From the NCBI RefSeq assembly GCF_013280595.1, contig NZ_JAAATY010000006.1, forward strand, positions 1 through 64,000: a stretch of DNA of 64,000 bases, read 5' to 3'. Each line of letters opens with the position of its first letter. The first letter of the stretch is position 1. Shown in pieces: positions 16,137 to 24,940 of this stretch. A program made the position numbers and the translations under genes. The notes under the pieces were generated by a model, which saw only the letters and a program-made list of their open reading frames with translations, did no database searches and was not told the origin of the DNA. The DNA is from Kibdelosporangium persicum. Its GTDB lineage: Bacteria > Actinomycetota > Actinomycetes > Mycobacteriales > Pseudonocardiaceae.

Positions 16137-17863
16137 ACGCCGAACTCGTAGAGCGAGTAGCCCCAGCCTGTGCCGCGCGCGGTGCCGTTGACGCGCACGA
16201 ACCGGCCGGACGCGTTGAGCTCGACGGAGTCCACGTTCCCGTCGGCCGAGGTTGTCGAGTACACGGTTCGCCAGGCGTTGCCGTCGTCGGAGGTCTGGAT
16301 CTCGTATGCCTTGCCGTACGCGGTTTCCCACACCAGTTGGACGTGCTGGAAGGCCGTCACCGAGCCGAGGTCGACCTGGATCCACTGTGGATCGCTCCAG
16401 TCGCTGGCCCAGCGGGTGCCCAGGTTTGCGTCGACAGCCAATGCCGGGGTGAACGGCGCACCATCGCCGGCCGTCTGGTGTGAGGATGCCGTGGCAGGGC
16501 GGCCTTGTGCGACGTTCGTTCCGGTGACGGGTGGAGCGACCACCCGCAGTGAACGGGTTTCGATGCCGATGTTGCCGTGCCCGTCCCGGGCGTACAGGTA
16601 CAGCTTCCACACGCCCAGTTGCTGTGGCGCTGTGACCGTGAACGGGCCGTTCCCGGTGAACTGTGCCGCGATGATGCCGCCGGAGTTGTTGATGTACTTG
16701 CTGTTGTAGCCCATCGTGTACGTGACGGCATCGCCGTCGGGATCGGTTACCCGGGCGTCGACGGTGAACGTGCTTCCGGCAGGCACGTCGGTGGTCCGGC
16801 TCAGGTTCATCGACGTGATCACCGGGGGAGTGTTGGTCACGGGCGTGCCGCCGTAGATCTGGCGGACCGCGTAGTACGACAACCGCCGCTCGTTGTTCGG
16901 AATGAGGTTGAACCACACGCCGCCGAAGTCGCCTTCGATGCCGTAATGGAACAGCGTCGCGCCGAGTGCGACACCTGTGTGGCCGGTGATGCACGACCAC
17001 GCGCGGCTGTACCCGTCACGCTTCTGCACGTCGGAAGGCTCGGTCGGAACGCCGTTCGCGTCGTCGGGAACCTCCCATTCACCGGCCGGTCCGGTCTCGG
17101 TGATGATGTACGGCTTGGTGTAGCCGCCGTTGACCCAGTCGCGTTGCACGTCGCAGACGGCGTTGTAGGCGTTCACCGCGTACAGGTCGAGATCGGGCGC
17201 GTGGGCCTTGTAGTACGGCCATGCGCCGGTCCACGCGTCGGTCGAGGTGACCGGGTGGTTCGGGTCGATGCTGTGGATCCGCTGCGCCACCTGGTTGACG
17301 AACTGGACGTACGCGGCGCGCTGCGCCTCGAGTTCGGCGCCGGAGAAGCAGTTCTGCATGCCGAGCACGGACTCGTTGCCCACGTTCCACATCAGGACCG
17401 CGGGATGTTCCCTGTACGTCTCGACCCACCGGGAGAACTCGGTGAGCATGGCCGACTTGTAGTTCGAGTCGGTCACGTAGTTCACGCAGCCGCCGCTGCC
17501 CGGCCCGCCGCCGGGTTGCAGCCAGAACCCGTTGATCACTTTGATCCCGTTGGCCGCGGCGGCGTCGAGCAACGGCAACGTTGTGCCGTCGGTGCCCCAG
17601 GTGCGGACCGTGTTGACGCCCATCGACCGCAGGTCCGGCATCCGGCGGGCGGCCTCGGACATCGGCGGCCCCCAGGTGACGCCTTTCACCACGTAGGGCG
17701 CGCCGTCCACGGTCAACTGCCAGTTGCCCTGGCTGCCCGTCACTCTCGTGACGCTCGGAGCGGCGGCGGCCGCGGTGATGGCTGCCGTGATGACAGAAAA
17801 TCCGGCTAACAGCGCGAACCCGGACAGCAGTGTGACGGCACGGTACAGGGACCGTCGAGTCAT
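16124..17863 (-). CDS. secreted glycoside hydrolase with F5/8-type C domain
   Basis: Exported enzyme of 579 residues. The signal peptide spans about 1-35 (RRSLYR, then a long hydrophobic core ending AAAAAPS). The catalytic TIM barrel (about 45-330) resembles GH2 C-terminal/GH5-like beta-glycanases: WNVGNES contains the likely acid Glu and ITETGPAGEWE the likely nucleophile Glu. A beta-sandwich linker with VTDPDGDAVTY follows (about 335-430), then a CBM32/F5-8C discoidin domain at about 445-579 (ASSHQTAGDG to LYEFGVYRR). It probably cuts a beta-glucan or mannan. A perfect LacI-type palindrome lies 24 bp upstream. Confidence 0.88.
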   Translation of the reverse strand: MTRRSLYRAVTLLSGFALLAGFSVITAAITAAAAAPSVTRVTGSQGNWQLTVDGAPYVVKGVTWGPPMSEAARRMPDLRSMGVNTVRTWGTDGTTLPLLDAAAANGIKVINGFWLQPGGGPGSGGCVNYVTDSNYKSAMLTEFSRWVETYREHPAVLMWNVGNESVLGMQNCFSGAELEAQRAAYVQFVNQVAQRIHSIDPNHPVTSTDAWTGAWPYYKAHAPDLDLYAVNAYNAVCDVQRDWVNGGYTKPYIITETGPAGEWEVPDDANGVPTEPSDVQKRDGYSRAWSCITGHTGVALGATLFHYGIEGDFGGVWFNLIPNNERRLSYYAVRQIYGGTPVTNTPPVITSMNLSRTTDVPAGSTFTVDARVTDPDGDAVTYTMGYNSKYINNSGGIIAAQFTGNGPFTVTAPQQLGVWKLYLYARDGHGNIGIETRSLRVVAPPVTGTNVAQGRPATASSHQTAGDGAPFTPALAVDANLGTRWASDWSDPQWIQVDLGSVTAFQHVQLVWETAYGKAYEIQTSDDGNAWRTVYSTTSADGNVDSVELNASGRFVRVNGTARGTGWGYSLYEFGVYRR

Positions 17864-17886
17864 GGTTACTCCCAACGCAGGGGCTT

Positions 17887-17900
17887 GGAGAGCGCTCTCC
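17887..17900. promoter_or_regulatory. LacI-type operator upstream of the glycoside hydrolase
   Basis: Perfect 14-bp palindrome GGAGAGCGCTCTCC, 24 bp before the glycosidase start. It resembles operators of actinobacterial LacI-family sugar regulators such as CebR (TGGGAGCGCTCCCA). A similar core (GAGAGCGCT) appears at 63856-63873. The LacI gene in this window has a different palindrome, so another regulator probably binds here. Confidence 0.75.
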
Positions 17901-17967
17901 CGAAGGTCACCCGAGTGTTGCCGTGCCATCGCTTCGGTGTCAACCGCCCCGCCTTGCCCGCCAACTT

Positions 17968-17986
17968 CAGATGATGACATCATCTG
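17968..17986. promoter_or_regulatory. palindrome abutting the prolyl oligopeptidase start
   Basis: CAGATGATG-A-CATCATCTG, 9-bp arms with one central base, ending one base before the first ATG at 17988. No Shine-Dalgarno sequence is seen, so the mRNA may be leaderless and the palindrome could be an operator covering the transcription start, or an RNA hairpin that hides the start codon. Confidence 0.5.
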
Positions 17987-17987
17987 G

Positions 17988-20042
17988 ATGATGAGAGCAT
18001 TTGACGAACAGACGCCCCGCCGCCCGGTCAGCAAGACGATCGGCGGCGTGACCTTTGAAGATCCCTACGACTGGCTGCACGCCGAGACCGACGAAGTGCG
18101 GGACTGGCAGCGTGCGCAGGTGTCCAAGGCCATGGCGGCGATCCGGTCGTCGCCGAACTTCGAGCCGGTGCTGGAGTCCGTGCGCGCACGGCCCCTGGCT
18201 GTCGAGGCCACGCTCAGCGCCAGCGTGAAAGCAGCCGGGAAGCGGTTCTGGCTCGGGCGGAACGACAAGGGGACAGCTCAAGTCCTTCGCGTGGACGACC
18301 GGGTCCTCGTCGACTCCGACGACATCACGGCACAGCGCGGAGACGGGCGGCCGACGGCCTTCCTGTACGCGATTCCGTCGCCAGACGGCAGGAAAGTGGC
18401 GTTCAGCCACTCGGCAGGCGGCGAGCCGTTCGGCCACTACGGTGTCGCCGACGTGGAAACCGGCCGGCTGCTGGACGTCGCGGAACCCACCATGCAGGGC
18501 AACATGCTGCGTGTCGACTGGCTGCCGGACGGCACCGGCTTCTTCCTGCACGGCCGCACACCCGAAGGAAAGCACGCACTCCGGTTCGCACGCGTCGCCG
18601 AGGACGCGCCCCAGCACCCGGAGGCGGTGTTCGAGTTCACCGACGTCTCGCCGACCGCTTTGGGCTTGACGCCCCAGGTCTCACCGTCGGGCCGGTACGT
18701 GCTGGGCGTGACCGTGCCGCACGAATACGTGGCGTCCGTGATCGGGGACCTGGAGACCGGGCAATGGCGCCGGTTCACGCCCGCCGGTTTCACCGAAGAA
18801 CTCCACGGCGCCTGGCTCGACGAGGAGACCTACCTGGCGATCGCGACCGACACGCCACGGGGCCGAGTCGTGGCGATCCCGGTGGCGACCTCGACCGACC
18901 GGGAGACCTGGCGGGAGATCATCCCGGCGGGCGAGCGTGTCCTGCGGTCGCTGGACATTGTGGACGGACGGATCGTCATCGCCGCCCTGAAGGACGTCTC
19001 CCTGGACATCAGCGTGCACGAACTGGACGGCACGTTCGTCGGCACCGCACCCCTGCCGCGGGCCAGCGCGTCGTTCGGGCTCGTGCTGGATCGCGTCCGG
19101 CCACGGTCCGAGGAGTTCACCTTCGCGGCCAACACCTTCACGTCGGCCGACACCAAGTACCGGCTGGACGTGGCCGGCGTCGATCTCGAAGTCCTCGAGG
19201 ACGGCGAGACCCTCGACGGCATCACGGTCGAGCAATTCTTCGCGACGTCCGCCGACGGCACCCGCGTGCCGTACTTCGTCCTCGCGTGCGGGGGCGCCAC
19301 CGGCGGAAGGCCGGCACTGGTCAACGCCTATGGCGGGTTCAACATCCCGTGGCTGCCGGTGTTCCTCGGCGACACTCTGCCGTTCCTCGAAGCAGGCGGC
19401 ATCTACGTGCGGGCGAACCTGCGCGGGGGCAGCGAGTACGGGCGCGACTGGTACGAGTCCGGGCGGCGGCAGCACAAACAGAACGTCTTCGACGATCTGC
19501 GGGCGGTCGCCGAAGACCTGCTCGACCGCGGAATCGCCAGTTCGCTGGCGTTCCATGGAGCCTCCAACGGCGGTCTGCTCGCGGGCGTGGCCGCGGTGCA
19601 GCAGCCGGAGCTCTGGCAGGCCGTCGTCGCCCAGGTGCCGGTGCTGGACGTGCTGGAACCACTGTCCGGTGTGGAGGGTGCGGGCGCGATCCTGGCCGTC
19701 TACGCCAAGGATTACGGCGACGCCCAAGATCCCGCTGATGCCAAGGTCATGGCCGCGTACTCGCCGTACCACAACGTGCAGCCGGACGTCGCGTATCCGG
19801 CGGTGCTCCAGGTGATCGGCGAGCACGACATCGGCTGCCCGCCGTTCCAGGGCAGGAAGTTCACGGCCGCCCTGCAGTACGCGACCACGTCGGACCGGCC
19901 CGTGCTGCTGCGGATCTGGGACGACGTCGGTCACGGCAGCATCGATCCGGTGATCGGCGCCGAGGTCCGGGCCGAGATCCTGGCTTTTGTGATGGATCAG
20001 CTCGGTCTCACAGCGCGCCCCACACGCGCGACCGCGCTTTGA
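17988..20042 (+). CDS. prolyl oligopeptidase family serine peptidase (S9A)
   Basis: Probably cytoplasmic serine peptidase of 684 residues that cuts short peptides after proline. The N-terminal segment TIGGVTFEDPYDWLHAETDE is the usual opening of the family. A beta-propeller (about 70-400) is followed by the alpha/beta-hydrolase domain with nucleophile Ser526 in GASNGG and catalytic His649 in DDVGHGS. The start is ATG 17988 or 17991; neither has a ribosome site, and a 19-bp palindrome lies just before. No signal peptide. The end overlaps the LysR gene end by 35 bp, tail to tail. Confidence 0.93.
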   Translation: MMRAFDEQTPRRPVSKTIGGVTFEDPYDWLHAETDEVRDWQRAQVSKAMAAIRSSPNFEPVLESVRARPLAVEATLSASVKAAGKRFWLGRNDKGTAQVLRVDDRVLVDSDDITAQRGDGRPTAFLYAIPSPDGRKVAFSHSAGGEPFGHYGVADVETGRLLDVAEPTMQGNMLRVDWLPDGTGFFLHGRTPEGKHALRFARVAEDAPQHPEAVFEFTDVSPTALGLTPQVSPSGRYVLGVTVPHEYVASVIGDLETGQWRRFTPAGFTEELHGAWLDEETYLAIATDTPRGRVVAIPVATSTDRETWREIIPAGERVLRSLDIVDGRIVIAALKDVSLDISVHELDGTFVGTAPLPRASASFGLVLDRVRPRSEEFTFAANTFTSADTKYRLDVAGVDLEVLEDGETLDGITVEQFFATSADGTRVPYFVLACGGATGGRPALVNAYGGFNIPWLPVFLGDTLPFLEAGGIYVRANLRGGSEYGRDWYESGRRQHKQNVFDDLRAVAEDLLDRGIASSLAFHGASNGGLLAGVAAVQQPELWQAVVAQVPVLDVLEPLSGVEGAGAILAVYAKDYGDAQDPADAKVMAAYSPYHNVQPDVAYPAVLQVIGEHDIGCPPFQGRKFTAALQYATTSDRPVLLRIWDDVGHGSIDPVIGAEVRAEILAFVMDQLGLTARPTRATAL

Positions 20043-20916
20043 GCTGGTCGTGCACCAGGGCGATCGACGGCGTGGCCAACCCACCCGGGCGGGTGACAAG
20101 GAAAGCGGTGTTCAGCGGTTGCACCTGCGCCTGATGCAGGATCTCCACCGAACCCGCGGTGAGCGCGGGCTCGGCGATGTAGCGCGGCAGCACTGAGACG
20201 CCCGCGCCCGCGACCACCGCCGCGAGCACCGCACGCAGGTCCGGGACCGTGATGGACGTGGCATTGGGTGGCCTGCGGCCGAACTCCGACCGCCAGTACC
20301 GGCGGATGATCGGCAGGTTCCGGTCGTAGGCCACCAAAGGCAGGTGCGCCAACGCCTTCACCGGATCCTCGGCCAGCCGGGCGGCGTCGATCGTCCGGGC
20401 GAGCGGCGGTGGTCCGACCAGGATGAACTCCTCGTCGACAAAGGTCGTGACGACGACGTTCCCGCGCTTGGGCCGGATGGCCGACATCACGAGGTCGAGC
20501 TGGTCGTCGTACAGCGCGGCGAGCAGGTTCTCGGCGAGGTCCAGCGTGATGTCCAGCCGAAGACCCCGGCTGGTGAGCGGAGCCAGGGCCGGCAGGATGC
20601 GCGCCGCCATCATCTCGGCGGGCCCGCCGAGCCGCACCGTGCCGGAGACCTGGGAGCCGGTGTCGAGCTCCACTGTGAGCTGATCGAGATGCGGGCCGAC
20701 GCGAGCGGCGAGATCATCGGCGAAGGCCGTGGGGACCACGCCACGGCCGGAACGGACGAACAACGGCGTGCCGAGCTCCTGCTCCAGCTTCGCCAGCTGG
20801 CCACTGACCGCCGGCTGGGTCAGCCCACGCCTGGCGGCGGCCGCGGTGAGCGACCCGGTGCGGTGGATCGCCAGGAACGTGACGAGCAGATCGAGGTTCG
20901 GCACGCAACACCCCAT
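20008..20916 (-). CDS. LysR family regulator
   Basis: Transcription factor of 302 residues with the N-terminal winged helix (about 8-65; GSLTAAAARRGLTQPAVSGQ) and a periplasmic-binding-protein-like effector domain (about 95-295). It is divergent from the DJ-1/PfpI-like gene across 95 bp and is its likely regulator. The 3' end overlaps the prolyl oligopeptidase gene by 35 bp. LysR proteins usually autoregulate from such divergent promoters. The effector is unknown. Confidence 0.92.
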   Translation of the reverse strand: MGCCVPNLDLLVTFLAIHRTGSLTAAAARRGLTQPAVSGQLAKLEQELGTPLFVRSGRGVVPTAFADDLAARVGPHLDQLTVELDTGSQVSGTVRLGGPAEMMAARILPALAPLTSRGLRLDITLDLAENLLAALYDDQLDLVMSAIRPKRGNVVVTTFVDEEFILVGPPPLARTIDAARLAEDPVKALAHLPLVAYDRNLPIIRRYWRSEFGRRPPNATSITVPDLRAVLAAVVAGAGVSVLPRYIAEPALTAGSVEILHQAQVQPLNTAFLVTRPGGLATPSIALVHDQLKARSRVWGAL

Positions 20917-21011
20917 CCATAAGAATCGTTATGGCTCTGGTGAGCCTACCGGATGATTTCTGATGGAATGGCCGTTGTCGTGAGCACCGCGTACGAAAGG
21001 AAGACATCCCG

Positions 21012-21689
21012 ATGGCCAAGGTTCTGATGGTCCTCACCGGCGCCGACTCGCTCGTGATGACCGATGGTTCGGTGCACCCGACCGGCTTCTGGGCCGAGGA
21101 GGTGGCCGCGTCGCACAAGGTGTTCACCGAGGCAGGCATCGACGTCGACATCGCCACCCCGGGCGGTGTGCGGCCGACGCCCGACCAGGGCAGCATGGTC
21201 GCCCCGTTCGTGGAGTACCTGGACGGCATCGCCGACGTCCTCGCCAAGCCGCTCGCGCTCAGCGAGGTGTCCATCGACGACTATGACGCCATCTACTTCC
21301 CCGGAGGTCACGGCCCGATGACCGACCTCGCCCAGGACCCGGACGTGGCACGGCTGCTGCGTGCCTCCGTCGACCAGGGCAAGATCGTCGGCTCGCTGTG
21401 CCATGGTCAGGCCGCGCTGCTGAGCACGGCTGCCGGCGGGGAGTTCGCGTTCGCGGGCAAGCGCCTCACGGTGTTCAGCAACGCCGAGGAGCTCAACGGC
21501 GGCACCGGGGAGAAGACGCCGTACTTCGTCGAGACCCGGCTGCGCGAACTCGGGGCGATCGTCGAGGTCGGCGCGCCGTGGTCGGACACCGTGGTCGTCG
21601 ACGGCACCCTGATCACCGGCCAGAACCCGCAGTCGAGCACACAGACCGCGAACCACGTGGTCGCCGCCTTGCGGAACGAAAGCCGATGA
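21012..21689 (+). CDS. DJ-1/PfpI family protein (Hsp31-like)
   Basis: Cytoplasmic protein of 225 residues of the class I glutamine amidotransferase-like fold. The nucleophile elbow GSLCHGQAAL carries Cys130 followed by His131, and Glu29 near FWAEEV fits the conserved acid. This pattern matches the Hsp31/glyoxalase III-like subgroup, which detoxifies methylglyoxal or repairs glycated products. A GAAAGGAAG ribosome site precedes the ATG. It is followed by a strong terminator. Divergent from a LysR gene, which suggests stress-responsive control. Confidence 0.9.
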   Translation: MAKVLMVLTGADSLVMTDGSVHPTGFWAEEVAASHKVFTEAGIDVDIATPGGVRPTPDQGSMVAPFVEYLDGIADVLAKPLALSEVSIDDYDAIYFPGGHGPMTDLAQDPDVARLLRASVDQGKIVGSLCHGQAALLSTAAGGEFAFAGKRLTVFSNAEELNGGTGEKTPYFVETRLRELGAIVEVGAPWSDTVVVDGTLITGQNPQSSTQTANHVVAALRNESR

Positions 21690-21746
21690 ACGTCGGCACT
21701 GTCTATCATGGACGGTGCCGCGAACGGTTCGATCCTGACACACGTG

Positions 21747-21780
21747 CCGGGGCCGCGCCCGGCACCGGGCGCGGCCCCGG
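21747..21780. terminator. strong bidirectional terminator
   Basis: Perfect 16-bp GC-rich inverted repeat (CCGGGGCCGCGCCCGG and its complement) with only CA between the arms. It sits between the end of the DJ-1 gene (+) and the end of the sugar ABC operon (-), so it can end both transcripts. Confidence 0.85.
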
Positions 21781-21806
21781 GTGAAAGTGCTGTCAGGACA
21801 ACGACT

Positions 21807-22628
21807 TCACTTCACGCCTCCGGCGGTGAGCCCGGCGATGATCCGCCGCTGGAACACCAGGACCAGGACGACCAGCGGGACCGTGACGACCACGCCCGCC
21901 GCCATCTGGGTGCCGAACGGCTGGTCGAAGCCGTACGCGCCGGTGAACCGGGAGATGGCCACGGTCGCGGTCTGCATCGACTTGTCATTCACCATGGACA
22001 ACGCGATGATGAACTCGTTCCACGCCGTGATGAACGTGATGATCGCGGTGGTGAACACGCCGGGCGCGGCCAACGGCAGGATGATCCTGCGGAACGCCTG
22101 CAACCGGGTGCAGCCGTCGATCATCGCCGCCTCTTCGAGCTCCCCGGGCATCTGCCGGAAGAACGCGGTGAGGTTCCACACCGCCAGCGGCAGCGCGAAC
22201 GACATGCTCGGCACGATCATCGCCTGGTAGGTGTTGATCCAGTCGATGTCCGTGACGAGCTTCAGCAACGGCACGACCAGCGAGATGCCGGGGAACATGG
22301 AGGTCGCGATGATCAGCGCGGCGACCGCGTTCTTGAACCGGAACCTCAGCCGGGCCAGGGTGTACGCCGCGGAGAGACCGATCAGCAGGGTCAGCACCGT
22401 GGCGATCCCGGCCACCACCACGCTGTTGACCAGCGCGCGGCCGAACCCGACGTCCACCCCGAACACCGCGGTGAAGTTCGTGACCGAGATGGGGTCCGGG
22501 ATGGGGGACAACGAGAACTGGTCCGACGGACGGCGGAACGCCGACACCAGCATCCAGTAGAACGGCGACAGGCAGTACATCAGGATCGCCGCCAGCCCGG
22601 CGTACCGGAGCACAGCACGAGTGTTCAC
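21807..22628 (-). CDS. sugar ABC transporter permease (MalG/SugB type)
   Basis: Inner-membrane permease of 273 residues with six predicted helices. The cytoplasmic coupling loop EEAAMIDGCTRLQAFRRIIL carries the EAA signature that contacts the ATPase. Carbohydrate-uptake CUT1 family. The start overlaps the stop of the upstream permease gene by 4 bp. Last gene of the LacI/binding protein/permease operon; a terminator lies about 27 bp after its end. Confidence 0.94.
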   Translation of the reverse strand: MNTRAVLRYAGLAAILMYCLSPFYWMLVSAFRRPSDQFSLSPIPDPISVTNFTAVFGVDVGFGRALVNSVVVAGIATVLTLLIGLSAAYTLARLRFRFKNAVAALIIATSMFPGISLVVPLLKLVTDIDWINTYQAMIVPSMSFALPLAVWNLTAFFRQMPGELEEAAMIDGCTRLQAFRRIILPLAAPGVFTTAIITFITAWNEFIIALSMVNDKSMQTATVAISRFTGAYGFDQPFGTQMAAGVVVTVPLVVLVLVFQRRIIAGLTAGGVK

Positions 22629-23605
22629 GCGTGCACCACCCCGGGTCGCACCAACGGTTCTTCCTTACGCGCACGGTCCTTTCTGATGCGTTCCCGCGCC
22701 TCGCCGATCACGTCCGCGCCCAGAAGCTTCACGAACACCAGCGCGACAACAGCGACGTAGCCGAACAAGACCGTGGCGTAGGCCGCGGCGGGCCCGAATC
22801 TGAGGTTGCTGGCCTCGTCCCAGGCCAGCATCGTCAGGGTCTCCACGGATTCCTTGCGGTTGCCGATCAGCACGAACGGCAGGTCGAACATCCGCAACGT
22901 GTCCAGCACCCGGAACAACACCGCGACCACGAGCACCGGCCGGACGAGCGGGAGCGTGATCGAGAAGAACTGGCGGACCGGGCCGGCACCGTCCACTCTG
23001 GCGGCCTCGTAGACGTCCCGCGGGATGATCTGCAGCCCGGCCAGCACCAGCAACCCGATGAACGGCGCGGTCTTCCAGATGTCCGCGATCATCACGGCGG
23101 CCTTGGCCTGCCAGCCCTCGGTGGTCCACAGGACCTGGCTGCCGATGATCGCGTTCGCCACGCCGTCGGCCTGGAAGATCCACTGCCACAGGATCGCCGA
23201 GACGGCCGTGGGGATCGCCCACGGCACCAGGATGCCCGCCCGGACGATGCCACGCCAGCGCAGCGCCTGGTGCATCACCAGCGCCATCGCGACGCCGATG
23301 ACCACCTCGGCGGCCACGGTCACCACGGTGAAGAACGTGGTGTTGCCAAAGGCGTTCCAGAACCGCGCGGCGGCCGGTCCGCTGAACATCGCCGCGTAGT
23401 TGTCCAGTCCGACGAACCGCTCGCCCTGCACGACAAATCCCTCGGCGTCGACCGTCTGCCCGGTCTGGTAGAGCGATTCCCGCAGGGCCGCCACCAGCGG
23501 ATAGCCCACGACCAGGCCGAGCACGACGAAGGTGGGGGACAGCAGCAGGGCGGCGAGCCGTCCGGCTTCACCCGCCGCCCTGCCACGCCGGGGCAGCACG
23601 GTCAC
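22625..23605 (-). CDS. sugar ABC transporter permease (MalF/SugA type)
   Basis: Inner-membrane permease of 326 residues. It has one N-terminal helix more than its partner and the EAA loop DVYEAARVDGAGPVRQFFSI. It pairs with the downstream permease to form the channel of a CUT1 sugar importer. ATGA-type overlaps join it to the genes on both sides. The C-terminal tail is basic and likely cytoplasmic. Confidence 0.94.
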   Translation of the reverse strand: MTVLPRRGRAAGEAGRLAALLLSPTFVVLGLVVGYPLVAALRESLYQTGQTVDAEGFVVQGERFVGLDNYAAMFSGPAAARFWNAFGNTTFFTVVTVAAEVVIGVAMALVMHQALRWRGIVRAGILVPWAIPTAVSAILWQWIFQADGVANAIIGSQVLWTTEGWQAKAAVMIADIWKTAPFIGLLVLAGLQIIPRDVYEAARVDGAGPVRQFFSITLPLVRPVLVVAVLFRVLDTLRMFDLPFVLIGNRKESVETLTMLAWDEASNLRFGPAAAYATVLFGYVAVVALVFVKLLGADVIGEARERIRKDRARKEEPLVRPGVVHA

Positions 23606-24912
23606 TTGAGCAGGTCCTGGAGCTTGACCTGCAACTCCCGCAACGCGGTGCCGCTGTCCTTGGCGCCGGTCAGCGCCGCGTACGCGGCTTCCTGGATCGC
23701 GGTGGTGACGTCGCCGTAGCGCACGGCCTTCGGCCGCGGCTTGGCGCTGAGGATGGACTGCTTGAGGATCGGCAGGTACGGGAACTGCTTGCCCAGCTCA
23801 GGGTCGTCGTACAGCTTGGTGCGGGTCGGCGCCTGCGAGGTGGCCAGCAGGTTCGAGCGCTGGGACACGTCGTTGGTGAAGTACTTGATGAAGTCCAGCG
23901 CGGTCGCCTTGTTCCTGGCGAACGCCGAGATCGCGAAGTTGTGCCCACCGAGGCTGGACACCCCGGGGCCGGCTCCGTCACTGGGCAGCGGCGCGACGTC
24001 GAACTTGCCCGCGACCTGCGACGACCCGTCGGTCTTGTTGGCCAGCGCCCACTGGTAGGGCCATTGCCGCATGAAGACCAGCTCACCGGCCTGGAACGAG
24101 CGGCGGCCGTCCTCCTCCTTGAACGTGATCGCCTTCTGCGGGATGACCCCGCTCTGGAAGCCCCGCACCAGTTTGTCCAGCCCGGCCCTGGCCTGCGGAG
24201 TGTCCACAGTGGGCTTGCCGGACTCGTCCACGATCGTGCCGCCCGCGGAGTTCACCGCCTCGGCGAAGTTCACCGTCAGGCCTTCGAACTTCTCGAACTG
24301 GCCGGTGTAGCAGCCGATGGCCGCGGCTTCGGGCAGCGCCTTGACCTTCTGGCACGCGGCGGTCAGCTCGTCCCAGGTCTTCGGCGGCTGGACGCCCGCC
24401 TTCGCCAGCAGGTCCTTGCGGTAGTACAGCAATCCGCCGTCGGAGTACACCGGCACGGCGTACAGCCTGCCGCGGTACTCGGCCGTGTCCACGGCGGGCT
24501 TGAGGAAGTTCTCCAGGTCGAACTCGTCACGCGGCAACTCGACGACCCAGCGGTTGGCGGCGAACTCGGCCGTCCACACCACGTCGAGGTTGAGGATGGT
24601 GTAGGAGTCGGACTTGACCTGCGCGTTCTGCACCAGCTGCTGGCGCTGGGCGTCCGCGGACTCGGGCAGTTCGACGATCCGGACCTTCTCGTTCGGGTGC
24701 TGGGCGTTCCACTCGTCGGTCAGCCGCTGCATGTTGTTGGACGTGTCCTTGCCGGTGACCATGGTGATCTCGCCACGGCCTTCGAGCGCCGGAGCGGCGT
24801 TCGTGCCCCCGGGAGATCCCGATCCGCCGCTGTCACTGCCGCACGACACGGCCAGTAATCCCACGCAGGCCAAGGCAGCCATGCGCAGCCCGGTCGTCTT
24901 TGACCCCGCCAT
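23602..24912 (-). CDS. sugar ABC transporter substrate-binding lipoprotein
   Basis: Exported solute-binding protein of 436 residues. The N-terminal signal ends in a lipobox LLAVSC (Cys about 24) followed by a Ser/Gly-rich tether. The body resembles CUT1 maltose/trehalose-type binding proteins (for example the segment GLLYYRKDLLAKAGVQPPKT). It captures an oligosaccharide outside the membrane and hands it to the two permeases. No ATPase gene is nearby, so a shared ATPase of the MsiK/SugC type is probably used. It starts 28 bp after the LacI gene, suggesting one operon. Confidence 0.94.
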   Translation of the reverse strand: MAGSKTTGLRMAALACVGLLAVSCGSDSGGSGSPGGTNAAPALEGRGEITMVTGKDTSNNMQRLTDEWNAQHPNEKVRIVELPESADAQRQQLVQNAQVKSDSYTILNLDVVWTAEFAANRWVVELPRDEFDLENFLKPAVDTAEYRGRLYAVPVYSDGGLLYYRKDLLAKAGVQPPKTWDELTAACQKVKALPEAAAIGCYTGQFEKFEGLTVNFAEAVNSAGGTIVDESGKPTVDTPQARAGLDKLVRGFQSGVIPQKAITFKEEDGRRSFQAGELVFMRQWPYQWALANKTDGSSQVAGKFDVAPLPSDGAGPGVSSLGGHNFAISAFARNKATALDFIKYFTNDVSQRSNLLATSQAPTRTKLYDDPELGKQFPYLPILKQSILSAKPRPKAVRYGDVTTAIQEAAYAALTGAKDSGTALRELQVKLQDLLK

Positions 24913-24940
24913 CAGCTTTCTCCCATCACCGGTTGAGGTG

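Noticed and set aside
23941-24858. Plus-strand open frame opposite the sugar-binding protein gene
   Set aside because: Antisense shadow; the minus-strand gene has a lipobox, length and operon position that fit.
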